Assembly (NCBI RefSeq): GCF_011320115.1
Contig: NZ_JAANOZ010000012.1
Location: 28,888-92,887, forward strand
Origin: Croceibacterium segetis
GTDB taxonomy: Bacteria; Pseudomonadota; Alphaproteobacteria; Sphingomonadales; Sphingomonadaceae
Direction: 5' to 3'
DNA length: 64,000 nt
The position numbers and the translations under genes are program-made. The notes under the pieces are model-generated. The model was not told the DNA's origin. It was given only the letters and a program-made list of their open reading frames with translations, and did not search any database. Positions 52,396 through 60,632 of the stretch are shown here, piece after piece. Numbering within the stretch: position 1 is the first letter of the stretch; every line of letters starts with the position of its first letter.

Positions 52396-53556
52396 CTAGA
52401 ATCCCGCCGAAATCGTCAACGCAGGCCCGCTTTCCGGCGCGGCCGGGCCCGCCACCCGCACGCGGTAGTCGAGCGCCACGCGCGACTGCGCCTCACCGAG
52501 GCGAAAGCTGAGCGCAGCACTTGGGCCGACGTCGAGCCGCCCCACGTGCTTTTGCGCCCCGCCCCACACGGCACCCCCGGCCCGGAGCTCGGCGTTCCGG
52601 CCCACTCGCGCGACATGCCCGTCGATCCTCGCCTGGCCATCGACGAACCCCGTGGCATAACGTCCGCCGACGTAGCCGGCTTGCACGTAAGCCTCGGCGC
52701 GCAGCCCGAGCGGCAATTTCGCCGGTGGAAGCTCGGTGACCGCGAACCCGGCCGGGCGCACCTCGCGGCCGGCGGGCCCCTCGCTCACTCGTACCTCGCC
52801 CGCCACCCGCAACGGAACGCCGGCAACCGGGCGCGCCGTGAAACCGGCGGCGACTTCGCTCTCCCGCGGCCCGGAAAGGGCACGGGTCGTGCGAACGTAA
52901 GCAGTCGGCCGGTGCCCGCTCGATGGCGCCAGGCGATACCCGAGCACCGCGCCTGCCTGACTTCGGCCGTACGACGGCTCGCTCACCGCGATCGGACCGC
53001 TCGAGCCGTTACGCAGCAACAGCCACGCGTCGCCCGCCCAGCGTTCCGCGTTCGCCGCCCGCCGGGCCACGACCGATTGTTCCGGGCGCGCCGATTTGTC
53101 GACGCGCGCCGGCGCGGTAGTCTGGCTACGTTCGCTGGAAATGAAATAGGCGGCGATATCCAAGGGCAATTCCATATGTGCGAAGGCCACCGCGAGCAGC
53201 AGTTGTTGGCTGACGATTTGCTGCGCCGATGGCCTCTTGATCACGTTGACAGTCGCGTCAGGCTCGGCTTGCACGCCGACGGTAGCCCACGATGCCGGCA
53301 GCGGCACGGTCATGGGCGCGTCCGTCGGCCCCGGTATCACCGGCGAGGCGGGTTTGCCTGGCGCCGCGTCGCGGATCGGGCGATGGTTCGGCGGAGTCGG
53401 TCGTCTAGCCGCCCTCGGTGTCTCCGCGAGCCGGGGGAGTTCGAACGGAGCTTCCCACAACATCACCCGCATCGCCAACCAGCCGCCGACGATCAGCGCC
53501 AGGACCAGAAGCGGCTCACCTGGACGCCCCTTGGTTGTTTTGAACCTGGCCTTCAC
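52396..53556 (-). CDS. Hypothetical exported/beta-barrel-like protein next to glycosyltransferase
   Basis: A 386-residue protein with one N-terminal membrane span (LLVLALIVGGWLAMRVML), a proline-rich linker to about residue 110, and a C-terminal half of alternating hydrophobic and polar residues ending in LTISAGF, like outer-membrane barrels with a terminal phenylalanine. I do not recognise a family; the pairing with an NfrB-like glycosyltransferase suggests a phage-receptor-like or polysaccharide-secretion partner. It overlaps the glycosyltransferase gene by 4 bp. Confidence 0.7.
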   Translation of the reverse strand: MKARFKTTKGRPGEPLLVLALIVGGWLAMRVMLWEAPFELPRLAETPRAARRPTPPNHRPIRDAAPGKPASPVIPGPTDAPMTVPLPASWATVGVQAEPDATVNVIKRPSAQQIVSQQLLLAVAFAHMELPLDIAAYFISSERSQTTAPARVDKSARPEQSVVARRAANAERWAGDAWLLLRNGSSGPIAVSEPSYGRSQAGAVLGYRLAPSSGHRPTAYVRTTRALSGPRESEVAAGFTARPVAGVPLRVAGEVRVSEGPAGREVRPAGFAVTELPPAKLPLGLRAEAYVQAGYVGGRYATGFVDGQARIDGHVARVGRNAELRAGGAVWGGAQKHVGRLDVGPSAALSFRLGEAQSRVALDYRVRVAGPAAPESGPALTISAGF

Positions 53557-54347
53557 GCAGCGATTTCCGCCGTGATCAGCTCAGCGGCGTGCGCATAATG
53601 CGCCGTCTTCTCCCAGCGCGGACGGGCGCCGAACAACGAGGCGACATAAGCGGCCAGTGCCCGCCATCCGGCCATAATGGCGATGAAGTTGGCGGATGGA
53701 ATCCGCAGCATCGCCCGAAAGCCTTCCGCCCAGCCGTATTCACGAGCTGTGAAGGCGAAGCGCATCACCGCTCGCCAAAGGAAGCTGGCGAGATTGGCCC
53801 ACAGCATCGCGTCGAGCACTCCGCTCGACTGCCATGGCCGCCCGAAGCCAAACAGATCGATCAACCACTGCACGGTCGAAAGAACGAGCAGCAGATAGGC
53901 GGCGAACAGGACGAGCGCGGCTAACGGGCCGCGGCGATCACGCAGCCGCATCCAGCGCTCCGCCGGTCCGCCGCTCCAGCCGAGGCGGTCCCATCCCTGT
54001 AGCGCAATGCCGTGGACCCAACGTGCCTTCTGCCGCACCGCTTGCGACAGGGTCGGCGGGAAGCAGGCGCGCGTTGCGACCAATTGGCCGTCCTCGCCGC
54101 GCGCGCGGAGGAACCATGCAGTGCCGCCCGCAGCCTTGATCTTGAGGCCGAGTTCGTAGTCCTCCGTCAGGGAGTCGGTCGCAAACGGTCCCGCGCCGGG
54201 CATGTTCTCGGCGATCGCGCCGAGCAACGGGCGCGAGAATGCACAACCGACTCCTGCCGCCGGTAACGCGGCGCCAAGCTCACCGCGCACGACCATCGAT
54301 TTGCCGTGGGCTTCGGCGAACTCTTCGCAATAGTGGCTGCTTATTGC
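53553..54347 (-). pseudogene. Glycosyltransferase family 2 gene, 5' end removed by island insertion
   Basis: The remaining 248 residues from the first ATG, plus about 17 codons upstream of it, match the C-terminal part of an NfrB-like glycosyltransferase: SHYCEEFAEAHGKSMVVR, AAGVGCAFSRPL, TEDYELGLKIK (the D in TEDYELG), QAVRQKARWVHGI (QxxRW-like) and four membrane spans. The frame is stopped by TAG at 54351-54353 exactly at the island junction, so the N-terminal catalytic half with the DxD motif is missing. It is probably beyond the right end of the island. Confidence 0.88.
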
Positions 54348-54350
54348 GAA
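54324..54350. mobile_element. Candidate attachment site (attL) of the genomic island
   Basis: A perfect inverted repeat, TTCGCAATA and TATTGCGAA, with a 9-base spacer GTGGCTGCT, a 9-9-9 core as used by tyrosine recombinases. It lies 56 bp from the integrase stop codon and overlaps the codons where the glycosyltransferase frame ends. No matching second core was seen inside the window. Confidence 0.7.
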
Positions 54351-54405
54351 CTACAATTTCGCTAGTGTTTTCAGCATGTTGCGCGCTCGGTTTTCCCTTA
54401 GCGGG

Positions 54406-55440
54406 TTAGTTTTCCCGTTCCCGCTTCGTTTTGGCCTGCCACTTTTCTGTGGCGGCCCGCGCAATTCTCGGTTGGGAACGGCGCTTGCCGTAGTGCTCCA
54501 GCATTGAAAGAGACTTGTGTCCGGTGATGGCGGCAACCTCCGCCGTGGTGCAGCCTGCTTCGAAGAGCTCGATGGCGGCATTCTTGCGAAGGCCGTGCGG
54601 CGTATGATTTAATCCGCGCGCACGGCTGAAATCCCAGCACCAGCGGAGAAACAACGAGGCGGCAAGCGGATCACCGCGCTTGTTGCTTAGCAAAAACAGA
54701 TGCCGATCGGAGCGGGGAAGTTCGTCGATCATCGATTTGAGATTCTCGTGCATCGGGATCTCGAGCGCGGTCTTTGTCTTTTGCTGCCGCACACGGACCA
54801 TATCACCTGATATTGAGCCCCAAGTCATGGCGCACACGTCCCCTGGGCGCTGGCCGGTGTATAGTGCGAGAATGACTGCGCGGCGGAACAGCGGGTCGTC
54901 GCTCGTAAGCGCATCTTGCAACAGTTCGGCAGGCCACGGCTCGCGCTCCGTCTGATTGCCGAAATATTCCAGCCCTTCCGTCCAATCCGACAGGCCGCGA
55001 TGCCGCTTTTTCGCATAGCCATAGAGCGTCCGCATCACGGTCAGCATCATATCAGCCGCGCCGGGGGTATCCTCGTTCGCGTCAAGCACCCGACGCTGAA
55101 TGTCTTCGGGCGTGAGCTCATCGAGCGGTGCATCAGCGTAGGCGACAAGCAGACGCTTGATATAGCGATTGTAGGAGGTTCGAGTGTTGGCGCTCAACTT
55201 CTCACGGAAATGTTTGGACCCGCGGTATTCGTCCACCAAGGCACCGAATGTGCCTGTCCGGCGCTGCTCATCATTAGACGCATCAATGCGCTGCAGCTGC
55301 GAAAGCTTACGCATGAAACCGTCAGGATCAGCCATAGGATCGGGAAGGCGGGTCCAAGGATTGGTCCGGGCCCAATAGTAATAGTCCCGGCCTTTCGCTC
55401 TCTTTCGCCTCACTCCCGGCCAGGTGACTGGCCTAGACAC
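54406..55440 (-). CDS. Tyrosine-type site-specific integrase
   Basis: A 344-residue phage-type integrase. The catalytic residues are visible: R198 (YTGQRPGDV), H282 and R285 (HTPHGLRKNA), H308 (ITGHKS) and Y317 (LEHYGKR). A core-binding domain occupies about residues 65-150. It would move the island by recombination at the 9-9-9 site next to it. It overlaps the small gene upstream by 8 bp. Confidence 0.97.
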   Translation of the reverse strand: MSRPVTWPGVRRKRAKGRDYYYWARTNPWTRLPDPMADPDGFMRKLSQLQRIDASNDEQRRTGTFGALVDEYRGSKHFREKLSANTRTSYNRYIKRLLVAYADAPLDELTPEDIQRRVLDANEDTPGAADMMLTVMRTLYGYAKKRHRGLSDWTEGLEYFGNQTEREPWPAELLQDALTSDDPLFRRAVILALYTGQRPGDVCAMTWGSISGDMVRVRQQKTKTALEIPMHENLKSMIDELPRSDRHLFLLSNKRGDPLAASLFLRWCWDFSRARGLNHTPHGLRKNAAIELFEAGCTTAEVAAITGHKSLSMLEHYGKRRSQPRIARAATEKWQAKTKREREN

Positions 55441-55621
55441 GATCTGGAGCCCTTTCCTTCCAGTTCGACCCTTGCTTCGAGTTTTCGTTCGTGGAAGCCG
55501 TTACCGTCACTGTGTTCCTGGTCAGATCAAAGATGATGTCCGGTCTCAAGCCGGCCTTCGTCAAAGCCTTCACCGCACGGTCGTAATCGGCCTGGACTAA
55601 AGATGCAGCGCGTTTGCCCAT
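55433..55621 (-). CDS. Small protein preceding integrase
   Basis: A 62-residue protein, MGKRAASLVQADYDRAVKAL followed by LRPDIIFDLTRNTVTVTAS. Small proteins with this pattern often precede tyrosine integrases in alphaproteobacterial islands. It could be an excisionase or an integrase partner, but there is no proof. The stop overlaps the integrase start by 8 bp, so they are co-expressed. Confidence 0.72.
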   Translation of the reverse strand: MGKRAASLVQADYDRAVKALTKAGLRPDIIFDLTRNTVTVTASTNENSKQGSNWKERAPDRV

Positions 55622-55785
55622 GCCTCAGAGTCCACCCGAGGTGGATCGTTCGAGCTTGCGATGCGCGGCGCCGAGCGGGCATGCGGTATCCATCCTCAGG
55701 ACCGCGATGCTACTCGCCGAATAAATTCTTTTCTTGCTAACGCAGCCCATGAGTGTCATCTAACACGCATCGGGAGAAAGTCAAG

Positions 55786-56343
55786 ATGCCCACTGACGCC
55801 GCCGACTGTGATTTCCCGTTCAAGGGAACGGAAGCGACCAAGATGCTCAAGGCTGGACTCGAAAGGGCCGCCAACGAACGCGGACTTTCCACGCGGGCAG
55901 CCGCGCGCGAACTCGGCTACAAGGCGACGGTGGTCATCAGCCACATGGCGACCGGTCGCGTCCCGATACCGATCGATCGCGCCGTCGAAATCGCCGAGGT
56001 GGTCGGGCTGGATCCCCGCAAATTCTTCATGGCGGTCCTCGAGCAACGACACCCAGGATCGACGGAAGTGCTCCGCCTACCAAGCCAAATAGACTCGTCA
56101 TCCAACCCTTTCACCGCCGAGCTGGAGCTTCTGGCTGGCTCGGCCCTCGGCCATCTTCCCGAAGAGCATAAGCGGGTCCTTCGTGAGGTTGTCTCCGACC
56201 GGTCGCCAGCGCGACGCTGGCTTTCGATTGCCGAACTGCCCACGATACTGCTGCTTCGGCAGCTGCGCCCTGAAATATCCGCTCAGGGGATGCCGCAGGA
56301 TGATCTCGCCGGGATTGAGGCTTTTCTCGAATATGCCTCTTGA
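55786..56343 (+). CDS. XRE-type DNA-binding regulator of the island
   Basis: A 185-residue protein with an N-terminal helix-turn-helix (about residues 15-75: AANERGLSTRAAARELGYKA, VISHMATGRVPIPIDRAV). The rest has no recognised domain. The ATG at 55786 follows GGGAGAAAG. It is divergent from the integrase operon and may control it, or control the HUH-like gene 30 bp downstream. Confidence 0.8.
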   Translation: MPTDAADCDFPFKGTEATKMLKAGLERAANERGLSTRAAARELGYKATVVISHMATGRVPIPIDRAVEIAEVVGLDPRKFFMAVLEQRHPGSTEVLRLPSQIDSSSNPFTAELELLAGSALGHLPEEHKRVLREVVSDRSPARRWLSIAELPTILLLRQLRPEISAQGMPQDDLAGIEAFLEYAS

Positions 56344-56375
56344 AAATGAGTGTTTGTTAGCATACACTCAAGCGC

Positions 56376-56855
56376 ATGCACTACACCCCCATATTTACCG
56401 CTCGGAAAGTCCGCAATGGTCTGCTGGAATGGTTCGACGCCCTCGATCTGCCGCATGCGCTGACGCTTAACACTGACCGCAGCCTTACGCTGCCGCGCCT
56501 CCGTTCCATTTTTTCGCGCTTCTGTCTTCATGTCGATCGAGTGCGCCACGGTCGCAAGAACGTTCAGGGCGTTCCCACCGCTGACCGATTTCTTTGCGTC
56601 GCCTTTCCCGAGCATCTCGAAACGAATGCTCACCTGCACGCACTCGCCAATCTTCGCCCGTTCATTAGCTGCTTTCCAAGCGCCAAGGCGGCGACTGGTT
56701 ATCTTGAATATATTTGGCGGCAGTCAACCCGGGGAGCCGGATCGGTCTTCATCGAAGAAGCGCACAACGACGGCTTCGGCCGATACGCCTCGAAGGGCGT
56801 CATCGCCGCGGACGCTCCTTACTTCTTGTCTAGCGACTTCCACCGCCAGCCCTGA
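56376..56855 (+). CDS. Small HUH/rolling-circle Rep-like protein
   Basis: A 159-residue protein whose layout resembles a small HUH endonuclease: LPHALTLNTDRSL (motif I-like), TNAHLHALANL with H-x-H (motif II) and FGRYASKGVIAAD with Y and K (motif III). HUH proteins nick a DNA strand in plasmid, phage and transposon replication, or mobilise islands. The family cannot be confirmed by eye. The XRE gene lies just upstream. Confidence 0.55.
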   Translation: MHYTPIFTARKVRNGLLEWFDALDLPHALTLNTDRSLTLPRLRSIFSRFCLHVDRVRHGRKNVQGVPTADRFLCVAFPEHLETNAHLHALANLRPFISCFPSAKAATGYLEYIWRQSTRGAGSVFIEEAHNDGFGRYASKGVIAADAPYFLSSDFHRQP

Positions 56856-57063
56856 CGCTGGTCAAATATCTCGCATTTCAATTCGCGAGACCAGCGACCC
56901 TGTCGCCGACGGGCCACCGCTGTCAGCCATTCCGGCGAGGCTGCCAACAGGCGGTCATTCCTGGAGCATGCGCTGACGCAGGACGAGTGAAGCGCGATGG
57001 CAAGAAACAGAATCAATGAATGACTCCGACATTGGAGCAGCCAAGAATAGAAAGGGAATCAAC

Positions 57064-57300
57064 ATGGTATCAAGCGAAACACCGACAAAACGTGAGCGCT
57101 CCGTCGATCTCGCGGAAAAATGGGCAAGCAAGGCGATCAAGGCAGTAATGAGATTGGCGGCGCTCCCCGACTCCGCGCGCTTCGAGCTAACCCGCGATGA
57201 GTTGGAAAACGTTGTCCAATCAGTAGAAGCCGAGCTCGAGAAGGTCCGCATGCGCATGTCTATCTCAAACCGTCTCGAAGATGTGACGTTCAAACTCTAA
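57064..57300 (+). CDS. Small hypothetical protein
   Basis: A 78-residue, mostly helical protein (VDLAEKWASKAIKAVMRLAA, LENVVQSVEAELEKVRMR), probably soluble with coiled-coil tendency. The ATG at 57064 has AAAGGGAA upstream; a longer start at 57016 has no ribosome site. I do not recognise the family. It is flanked by about 200 bp of non-coding sequence on each side. Confidence 0.6.
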   Translation: MVSSETPTKRERSVDLAEKWASKAIKAVMRLAALPDSARFELTRDELENVVQSVEAELEKVRMRMSISNRLEDVTFKL

Positions 57301-57472
57301 TCTTACTGCAATAACAGGGGTCTTCCCCACCCTCTACGTGTTACACTTCGGGTGCTTCCACACCATCCAGAAAACGCCCTCCATCTCACTGCATCGCAGC
57401 AAACTCATTGATTGGTCTACCGCTAATCGGTTGTCGCAGTTCACTCGGTCTGGTCTAGAATAGTCACCACAC

Positions 57473-57691
57473 ATGCTCCTCTCCATTTCCACCACCCACT
57501 CGCCGGCGAGTGATCTCGGCTTCCTCCTCATGAAGAACCCGGAGAACGTCCACGACATTGAGTTGCCGTTCGGTCGAGCCACGCTGTTCTACCCAGAGGC
57601 CGACGATGATCGCCGCGCCATACTTAGCTTCCCGGCGCCAGGAGCGCCAGCGACAGCTCTTCGCGGGCACAAGCGTCGAGCGCGACGATAA
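57473..57691 (+). pseudogene. Fragment of a Hen1-type 3'-terminal RNA methyltransferase gene
   Basis: The first 48 or so residues, MLLSISTTHSPASDLGFLL then MKNPENVHDIELPFGRATLF with YPEADDDRR, match the N-terminus of bacterial Hen1 as I remember it (TTH-PA-DLG-LL-K-P and FYPEA). The match then stops and the frame ends at 57691. The methyltransferase domain and the usual Pnkp partner are missing. It looks like a remnant of a Pnkp-Hen1 RNA-repair operon left by a deletion. Confidence 0.55.
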
Positions 57692-57816
57692 ACGCGCTCT
57701 ATGGGGTTCCAGAGCGCCCCAGACGCATTTCCCAAGCGCCCACCTCGATTGCCCACCCGACAGCCAACGACCGGCTCTGCATGGTCACCTCGTCAACAAC
57801 AACGACGAGGTTACCA

Positions 57817-58407
57817 ATGACAATCAGAGCTTTCGAATTCACCCGCACTTGGGACGAGATCCCCGTCACCATCTTCGCCCGAGATCTCGACGACGCCGAG
57901 CAGATTTATCGCGACTGGGTCCGCAGCCATCATCCCGACCAGAGCGGCCTCCCGCTAATGATCTTCCCCTACGGCGAGGACCGGCTCGAGGCGCGGCCGC
58001 TTCTGTTTGAAGCAGCCACTCTCGGCGAGACTGGCGTGGGCTACTGGCAAGGCAGCAAGGGTGCCTGGATAGTCGGCCAACCACAAGATGAGCAGCTGGG
58101 GGCGCTGGCGGTGCCGGAGGTCCGCGTGGGCTACTATCAGGTGACCGCCGAACCCGGTGACGATGCCAAGGTGTTTGCGACCAGCTTCGAGGAAGCCTCG
58201 ACGCTCTATTGCGCCTGGCACATCGATGCTTACGGCAGCCTGCCGGAGCGGTTCTTCATCGATCGGCGCTCGCGATGGGAACTGGTCGGCGAGTTCGCCA
58301 CTCTGCGTGATGACCTCGAGGCCGAGATCAGCGGCGTTGGTCGGTTCGACAACTATGGTGTCCGGCGCATACTGCCTCCAGACTGGGAGCCGAGCGTCAA
58401 TCGGTAG
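57817..58407 (+). CDS. Hypothetical protein with two similar halves
   Basis: A 196-residue soluble, acidic protein. The halves align: IFARDLDDAEQIYRDW and VFATSFEEASTLYCAW, each followed by a LP--F stretch (GLPLMIF and SLPERFF). No family is recognised. The start at 57817 has GAGG six bases upstream. It follows the Hen1 fragment at 126 bp. Confidence 0.7.
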   Translation: MTIRAFEFTRTWDEIPVTIFARDLDDAEQIYRDWVRSHHPDQSGLPLMIFPYGEDRLEARPLLFEAATLGETGVGYWQGSKGAWIVGQPQDEQLGALAVPEVRVGYYQVTAEPGDDAKVFATSFEEASTLYCAWHIDAYGSLPERFFIDRRSRWELVGEFATLRDDLEAEISGVGRFDNYGVRRILPPDWEPSVNR

Positions 58408-58728
58408 GGAAGGCGCAGGTGCTCGGTCGGGCTAGCATCCGGCCGAGCGCACTCGTCACGGAATTGAGAAGTCATAGAGCCGCCAGCGAACCTCTATCGC
58501 AGTCCCGCCTATCTGCCGCTGTCCCGGCGTCTGCTACCCTTGCGTTTGTCGCCCGGCGTCCAATCGGCCGGCGATGCAGCACGGGCGCCGAGGATACGGC
58601 TGGGGCGCCGTATAGAGAGCGCGTGCGGCAACGTGGCACCCCATGGATGGATATGGCCCCGCGCTGATTGAAGCGAATGCCGCAGGCTGAGATTGACAGC
58701 GGAGTCCTACCACTTCATCGCCTAAACC
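58408..58728. other. Non-coding stretch with one hairpin repeat
   Basis: No gene that I can support lies in these 321 bases. The only clear element is the hairpin repeat at 58591-58614. The PIN gene's promoter probably lies near 58690-58728. Confidence 0.6.
58591..58614. repeat. Hairpin repeat, copy 1
   Basis: AGGATACGGCTG followed by three variable bases and CGCCGTATA. ATACGGC and GCCGTAT form a 7-bp stem. A second copy with 22 of 24 identical bases is at 62343-62366, in the same orientation. Between them lie the PIN gene, two unknowns and the resolvase. Confidence 0.75.
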
Positions 58729-59742
58729 ATGGCGGCCACTCATCTTTTTATAGACACGTCAACATTCCTGACGTTCTATGCTTTCACGACCGATGACCTC
58801 GAAGAGCTGAAGAAGGTCGCTGGCCTCATCAAAGCGAACAAGCTGAAGCTCTACATTCCCGAGCAAGTAATGGACGAGTTCTACAGGAACCGAGAGTCCA
58901 AGTTGGCGCAGTCGCTAGATTTGTTCATGGGCGGCGGGGGCTCCAAGTCAGTGCCCCGCTTTATGCACGATTACCCCGAAGCCGAGGCATTTCGGGATGC
59001 ACTTAAAGAGCTTCAAAAGGCTCGCGATGCCCTCGCGACAAAGGCGAAGAGCGATGCAGCTCAACGCCTGCTGCCAGCGGATAGTGCATTCGCAACGATT
59101 ATCGAAGCGGCCGGCATAGTCAAAGCCGAAGAGGCACTGTTGATAGGAGCCAATCGGCGCCGGCTGCGCGGCAATCCTCCGGGAAAGAGGGACTCGGTCG
59201 GCGATCAGATCAACTGGGAAACATTGCTCAAAGCGGTGCCGGATGGTGCGGACCTGCACATCGTATCCAAGGACGGCGACTACAAATCTGCGCTCGACCC
59301 AACCTCGATACACCAATTTCTAGCTTCAGAATGGAAGCAAAAGAAAGGCAGCGAGATCACGCTGCACGCAGAGCTGCGACCGTTCCTCAACGCTACATTT
59401 CCGAACATCAAGCTTGCGCTCGACATCGAAAAGCAGGTTGCCATCGACAAGCTGATTTACAGCGGCTCATTCAGTGACACACATAGCGCCATCGCCGTCT
59501 TAAAAGGCTATGTCGATGCGATCACTTGGGAGGAAGCGAAGGCGATTTTCGACGCAGGTATTGCGAACAATCAAATAAATTGGATCGGCACCGACACCGA
59601 CGTGAACGAGTTTTACAGACCACTTATGGCCAAGTTCCACGACAAGACCGATTTTGCGATGGATATGGAGCTAGATGCTGCGTTCCCGCCGCCAGAAGAG
59701 CCGCCCGAAGCGGTCAATGACGACGATGACATTCCGTTCTAG
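58729..59742 (+). CDS. PIN-like domain protein (DUF4935-like)
   Basis: A 337-residue protein with a PIN-type nuclease fold in its N-terminal 190 residues. The acidic metal-binding set is visible: D9 in HLFIDTSTF, D49/E50 in QVMDEFYRN, D159 in SVGDQINWETLL, and D182/D184 in VSKDGDYKS. The C-terminal 140 residues are not recognised and end in an acidic tail (NDDDDIPF). PIN-like proteins of this size cleave RNA in stress or phage-defence contexts. No antitoxin is seen directly before it. Confidence 0.8.
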   Translation: MAATHLFIDTSTFLTFYAFTTDDLEELKKVAGLIKANKLKLYIPEQVMDEFYRNRESKLAQSLDLFMGGGGSKSVPRFMHDYPEAEAFRDALKELQKARDALATKAKSDAAQRLLPADSAFATIIEAAGIVKAEEALLIGANRRRLRGNPPGKRDSVGDQINWETLLKAVPDGADLHIVSKDGDYKSALDPTSIHQFLASEWKQKKGSEITLHAELRPFLNATFPNIKLALDIEKQVAIDKLIYSGSFSDTHSAIAVLKGYVDAITWEEAKAIFDAGIANNQINWIGTDTDVNEFYRPLMAKFHDKTDFAMDMELDAAFPPPEEPPEAVNDDDDIPF

Positions 59743-59839
59743 CTTTTCGCCACTCCCCGGAGCGTCGCGCGCGGACTCCGCTCCACTTTCCACAGCACTT
59801 AGACTCCATGACCCCCTTGCAATGGGAAATCGACTCGAT

Positions 59840-60613
59840 CTAGGCTGAGCGGGTAGGGGAAGGCTTCTCCGCGAACTTCGGCACTGTGCCCTTACCGACG
59901 TAGGCTTCGGTAACGGGAGCGAACCTGTTTGCAACGTCTCGCGCGAAATGCGCGTGCTCCGCAATGAGCTGGCACATGCCTGTGGCGAACCGATCTAGGC
60001 TTTCGCGCTTCACCATGATCTGGTTGGCGAAATGGGCGGGGAGCTTCATCAGGGTCTTGCTGAAACCCGCCTCGTCGATTGTTGTCGTTCCTAAGCTCGA
60101 GATGAGATCGTGAAGCTCGATTTTCAGCTTAGCGAACGCAACGAGATGGGAAAGGTCGGCGGCAAAGCATCGAGCGAGCAGAATAAGATCATCGGCATAA
60201 TCGACTTCCTTCGCGGCGATGTAGATCGATAGCTCTTCGGCGGTGAACTCTACCGGCCGTTCTCTCTCGATCGCTGGAAAGGCCGAGAGCTTTTCATGGA
60301 GGGCCAGGTGACTCCTCCCATCACGGTCAGCGCCATCCACCATTTCCGTTATCTGCTTGTGGTATCCGCAAAGAGTGTTGGCGAGAATGGACAGCTTCAC
60401 GAATACCTGACGCGCCGCATGTATCTCTTGGTTGCGGCGAGCCTCAGCGTCGCGCCTGAGAACTTCCTCTGATGCCCTGTTTGCCAGCATGCGTGATGGA
60501 ATGTAGCTCGCAAGCGCACCCGCGACCGCACCGCCAAAGCCCGCCACCAGTGGAATGATGACGTCCTTGAGCACCTCGCTCGGGTGCGCGGCATTTAGAA
60601 ACTCAAGAGCCAT
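59840..60613 (-). CDS. Membrane-anchored hypothetical protein
   Basis: A 257-residue protein with one N-terminal span (VIIPLVAGFGGAVAGALASYI) and a long helical cytosolic part (EEVLRRDAEARRNQEIHAAR and so on). I do not recognise a family. GGAGGG precedes the ATG at 60613. It follows the gene at 60633-61487 by 19 bp, so the two are an operon. Confidence 0.72.
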   Translation of the reverse strand: MALEFLNAAHPSEVLKDVIIPLVAGFGGAVAGALASYIPSRMLANRASEEVLRRDAEARRNQEIHAARQVFVKLSILANTLCGYHKQITEMVDGADRDGRSHLALHEKLSAFPAIERERPVEFTAEELSIYIAAKEVDYADDLILLARCFAADLSHLVAFAKLKIELHDLISSLGTTTIDEAGFSKTLMKLPAHFANQIMVKRESLDRFATGMCQLIAEHAHFARDVANRFAPVTEAYVGKGTVPKFAEKPSPTRSA

Positions 60614-60632
60614 TAACCCTCCAATCCCCGCG

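Noticed and set aside
57334..57582. Minus-strand 82-residue open frame
   Set aside because: No ribosome site or domain, and it overlaps the better-supported Hen1 fragment.
59559..59567. TATTGCGAA, the same 9-mer as in the attachment core
   Set aside because: It lies in the PIN coding sequence with no facing arm, so it is a chance match.
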